Shown: positions 63,522-64,000 of the stretch, piece by piece
Numbering within the stretch: position 1 is the first letter of the stretch
Layout of the letters: each line of letters opens with the position of its first letter
Source of the DNA: Candidatus Nitrosocosmicus oleophilus
GTDB lineage: Archaea; Thermoproteota; Nitrososphaeria; Nitrososphaerales; Nitrososphaeraceae
DNA length: 64,000 nucleotides
Direction: 5' to 3'
Assembly: GCF_000802205.1 (NCBI RefSeq)
Contig: NZ_CP012850.1
Coordinates: 3,002,587 to 3,066,586 of the forward strand
Translations under genes and position numbers: made by a program
The notes under the pieces: generated by a model
The model's input: the letters and a program-made list of their open reading frames with translations, nothing else
What the model was told of the DNA's origin: nothing
Database searches by the model: none

Positions 63522-64000
63522 TGCTTTGTTGCATAATTCCTTATTCTCCGGTTATCATCATGATCATCATGTTATATTCTTCTAAAAATGTTATACAATG
63601 ATACTTTTATCATGATCTCCTTTACCATGTTTTGAAACCTGTTTGCTGATGTGTATTCACCAAACATTCTCTTTATAGCTGAGAACACAGTTTCAGATAT
63701 CCATCTCTGTCCGTATTTTCTTTTTGTCTTCCATTTCAACAGATCCTTTGCTTGTAACTTTACTTCGTTGTTCCTTAACCTATTGTTTTTAGGAGAAACA
63801 ATAGAGTTCCTTCTTACCTTTATACCTGGATTGATCTTTTTGTCCTCAAGATACACAAAGTTTGGATTTGAATCATAGGCTCCATCAGCTAGTACCGATT
63901 TTATCTTTACAGTGTTTGGTTCTCTCGAATCCAAAACATGATTGACTAGTTTCTTTAGCATTTTCCCATCATGTACCTTCTCATCTGTCACTTCCAAAGC
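63522..64000 (-). mobile_element. Second copy of the ISH1-like IS5 element (cut by window end)
   Basis: tgctttgttgcataattcc at 63522 is the same terminal repeat as the right end of the element at 31243-32239, reversed. The sequence inward matches that element's downstream end and transposase without a visible change. The candidate target duplication on this side is tatgtttg (63514-63521); the other side is outside the window. Confidence 0.9.
63572..64000 (-). CDS. IS5-family transposase, C-terminal part (partial)
   Basis: The last 141 residues are identical to the copy at 31296-32189, including ADGAYDS and SETVFSAIKRMFGEY. The N-terminal half is beyond position 64000. Confidence 0.9.
   Translation of the reverse strand, partial: ALEVTDEKVHDGKMLKKLVNHVLDSREPNTVKIKSVLADGAYDSNPNFVYLEDKKINPGIKVRRNSIVSPKNNRLRNNEVKLQAKDLLKWKTKRKYGQRWISETVFSAIKRMFGEYTSANRFQNMVKEIMIKVSLYNIFRRI

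Overview
The window is AT-rich archaeal DNA from an ammonia-oxidising Nitrososphaerota (Thaumarchaeota). AmoA, AmoX and AmoB are encoded here. So are a 4-hydroxybutyryl-CoA dehydratase of the 3-hydroxypropionate/4-hydroxybutyrate CO2-fixation cycle, a group II chaperonin, an archaeal histone, Cdc48, prefoldin, Spt5/NusG, an SRP RNA and eukaryote-type ribosomal proteins (L19e, L32e, S17e). Low GC, dispersed amo genes and many long non-coding gaps resemble Ca. Nitrosocosmicus or its relatives within Nitrososphaeraceae; the genus is my inference.

Layout. 1-7.6 kb: a possible insertion-sequence relic, Cdc48, a probable ACT-type regulator, an M3 peptidase, a secreted CAP-domain protein and a CBS protein. 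8-15.8 kb: the ammonia-oxidation region, with amoB, a 52-aa zinc-finger ORF, korAB (2-oxoacid:ferredoxin oxidoreductase), a 2.1-kb gap with decayed mobile DNA, then amoA and amoX. 16-26 kb: pdxST, an intron-containing tRNA-Leu, tRNA-Thr, DNA ligase, an orphan DNA methyltransferase and a Clp1/Grc3-type polynucleotide kinase. 26-32 kb: the main accessory region, with a membrane-anchored TPR protein facing a tight operon of vWA protein, Ser/Thr kinase and PP2C phosphatase (a TerY-P-type triad). An ISH1-group IS5-family element with an 8-bp target duplication lies just upstream. 32.4-41 kb: SRP RNA, thermosome, L11, Spt5, DtdA, L19e/L32e, superoxide dismutase and a tRNA-Gln that probably holds three introns. 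41-51.7 kb: PEP carboxykinase, a Rieske protein, argF, ftsY with 17 exact 15-bp repeats in its C-terminal tail, prefoldin alpha, GAPDH, 4-hydroxybutyryl-CoA dehydratase and small regulators. 51.7-63.5 kb: mtnP-apt, rlmE, trpGD, a PfkB kinase and ubiX on a shared promoter, Pno1, a MoaD-like protein with S17e, TatD, histone, tRNA-Cys and sucCD. The window ends inside a second, inverted copy of the same IS.

How the genes fit together. Ammonia oxidation supplies electrons. 4-hydroxybutyryl-CoA dehydratase, SucCD, KorAB, PEP carboxykinase and GAPDH connect CO2 fixation to the TCA intermediates and gluconeogenesis. PdxST, TrpGD and ArgF are biosynthetic; MtnP and Apt salvage purines. Cdc48, thermosome, prefoldin and SRP RNA/FtsY handle protein folding and targeting. 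The kinase-phosphatase-vWA-TPR cluster is the best candidate for an incompletely described system.

Recurring features are tandem DNA repeats inside coding regions (ftsY, rpl32e, the TPR gene), tRNAs with several introns, very small CxxC proteins that length filters miss, and TATA boxes about 25 bp before start codons, which suggest leaderless transcripts and often decide the start. All calls come from reading the sequence; no database search was run.
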